DNA from: DATLGB01 sp963740765
GTDB lineage: Bacteria > Actinomycetota > Thermoleophilia > Solirubrobacterales > Solirubrobacteraceae
Direction of reading: 5' to 3'
Assembly (NCBI GenBank): GCA_963740765.1
Contig: CAVUFN010000015.1
Coordinates: 1-64,000, forward strand
DNA length: 64,000 bases
Shown: positions 63,043 through 64,000 of the stretch, piece after piece
Numbering within the stretch: the first letter of the stretch is position 1
Layout: each line of letters opens with the position of its first letter
Notes under the pieces: generated by a model
The model's input: only the letters and a program-made list of their open reading frames with translations
What the model was told of the DNA's origin: nothing
Database searches by the model: none
Program-made: the position numbers and the translations under genes

Positions 63043-64000
63043 ATCCCGTCCTCGAGATCGAGAACACCATCGCCCTGCAGGACGAGGTCCGTGCCCTCGC
63101 CCGCGAGCGCGGCGCCGTGATCCTCGCCCACAACTACGAGCTGCCCGAGATCCAGTCGGTGGCCGACTACGTCGGCGACTCGCTGGGCCTGTCCCAGCAG
63201 GCGGCGGCCGCGTCGCCAGGACGTGATCGCGTTCTGCGGCGTCCACTTCATGGCCGAGACGGCGTCCATCCTCTCCCCGGAGAAGACGGTCCTGCTGCCC
63301 GACCTCGGCGCCGGCTGCTCGCTGGCCGACTCGATCACCGCCGACCAGCTGCGGGCCTGGAAGGCCAAGCACCCCGGCGCGATCGTCGTCATGTACGTCA
63401 ACACCACCGCCGAGGTCAAGGCGGAGACGGACTACTGCTGCACGTCGGGCAACGCCGTCCGCGTCGTCGAGCACATCTACCGCGAGCACGGGCCGGACAC
63501 GGAGATCCTCTTCGGCCCGGACATGTTCCTCGGCGCCTTCGTCGAGAAGCAGACGGGCAAGAAGATGCACGTGTGGGACGGCGAGTGCCACGTCCACGCC
63601 GGCATCCGCCCGCGCGACATCAACGACGATGCGCGAGGAGAACCCGACCGCCGACTTCCTCATCCACCCCGAGTGCGGCTGCTCGACCTCCGTCATGGAG
63701 TACGTCGCGGCCGGCGACGTCGACCCCGACGGCGTCTTCATGCTCTCCACGGGCGGGATGCTCGACTACGCGCGCTCCGCGAAGCCTGGCTCGACCGCCA
63801 TCGTGGCGACGGAGACCGGGATGCTGCACCCGCTGCAGATGGCCGCGCCGGACGTGAACTTCCTGCCCGCCAACCGCGCGGCGGTCTGCCAGTACATGAA
63901 GATGATCACGCTGCCCAAGCTGCGGGACGCGCTGCGTGACCTCTCCCCGGTCGTGAAGGTCCCGGACGCGCTCGCCGAGCGCGCCCGGATCCCCATCGAG
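63039..64000 (+). CDS. nadA: Quinolinate synthase (frameshifted, cut by window end)
   Basis: NadA is a [4Fe-4S] enzyme that condenses iminoaspartate with dihydroxyacetone phosphate to quinolinate, feeding NadC. Visible: ILAHNYELPEIQSVADYVGD, the first cluster Cys in AFCGVHFMAETASIL, VMYVNTTAEVKAETDYCCTS, HVWDGECHVH, the second cluster region FLIHPECGCSTSVMEYV and STGGMLDYA. The reading continues past 64000. One-base breaks lie near 63212 and 63628. It is coupled to nadC by an ATGA overlap; a nadB gene is not seen here. Confidence 0.95.

Overview
The window is uniformly GC-rich, and almost every gene runs into the next with GTGA, ATGA or TGATG overlaps. It looks like one chromosomal segment of a high-GC actinobacterium. 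Gene content and protein style suggest the class Thermoleophilia (a Solirubrobacterales-like organism): tandem LCP proteins beside the ATP synthase genes, very large secreted beta-rich proteins and many LuxR-type AAA regulators. This placement is inference; no rRNA or other marker is in the window. I found no tRNA, rRNA, CRISPR array, insertion sequence or prophage, and no gene-free stretch longer than 300 bases.

Layout. (1) 1-9.5 kb: the tail of a probable atpD, atpC, then an envelope-polymer block of two LCP ligases around an M20 peptidase, a UDP-glucose dehydrogenase, a sugar-1-phosphate nucleotidyltransferase and a PGI/PMI-type SIS isomerase, followed by a secreted repeat protein. (2) 9.5-15.7 kb: a large ATP-binding LuxR regulator, a membrane-anchored HExxH peptidase and a divergent aldehyde dehydrogenase. 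(3) 15.7-22.6 kb: a TPP enzyme divergent from a MerR regulator with a textbook MerR promoter; MerR overlaps ahcY, which is followed by an archaeal-type AHCY paralogue with altered catalytic residues, then UTP-glucose-1-phosphate uridylyltransferase and a CtaG-like protein. (4) 22.6-26.8 kb: comF, hpf, secA. (5) 26.8-59 kb: an accessory block of three giant paralogous secreted proteins, a LamG-metzincin protein, a VCBS/collagen-like protein, two further LuxR-AAA regulators, a LysR regulator, an FHA-HTH protein, a Ser/Thr receptor kinase and a pseudokinase with a related ectodomain. (6) 59-64 kb: prfB with a genuine CTT-TGA-C programmed frameshift, an Orn/Lys/Arg-type decarboxylase, a conserved unknown, nadC and nadA (cut by the window end).

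The most interesting part is the 32-kb block between secA and prfB, which are neighbours in many bacteria. It reads as a surface or secretome module: an FHA-HTH regulator, a membrane kinase and a membrane pseudokinase sit directly upstream of an overlapping three-gene operon of huge exported proteins, and another paralogue ends just upstream of the FHA gene. Short repeated motifs and hairpins precede several of these units, so they may be co-regulated.

Caution: many genes, including essential ones such as secA, ahcY and nadA, are broken by single-base frameshifts, nearly all +1. I treat these as probable sequencing or assembly errors and give one span per gene. Frameshift positions are good to a few codons. 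Shifts are dense at 2-7, 15-25.7, 35-40 and 60.4-64 kb, and nearly absent at 9.5-15 kb, 26.9-35 kb and 48-60.4 kb.
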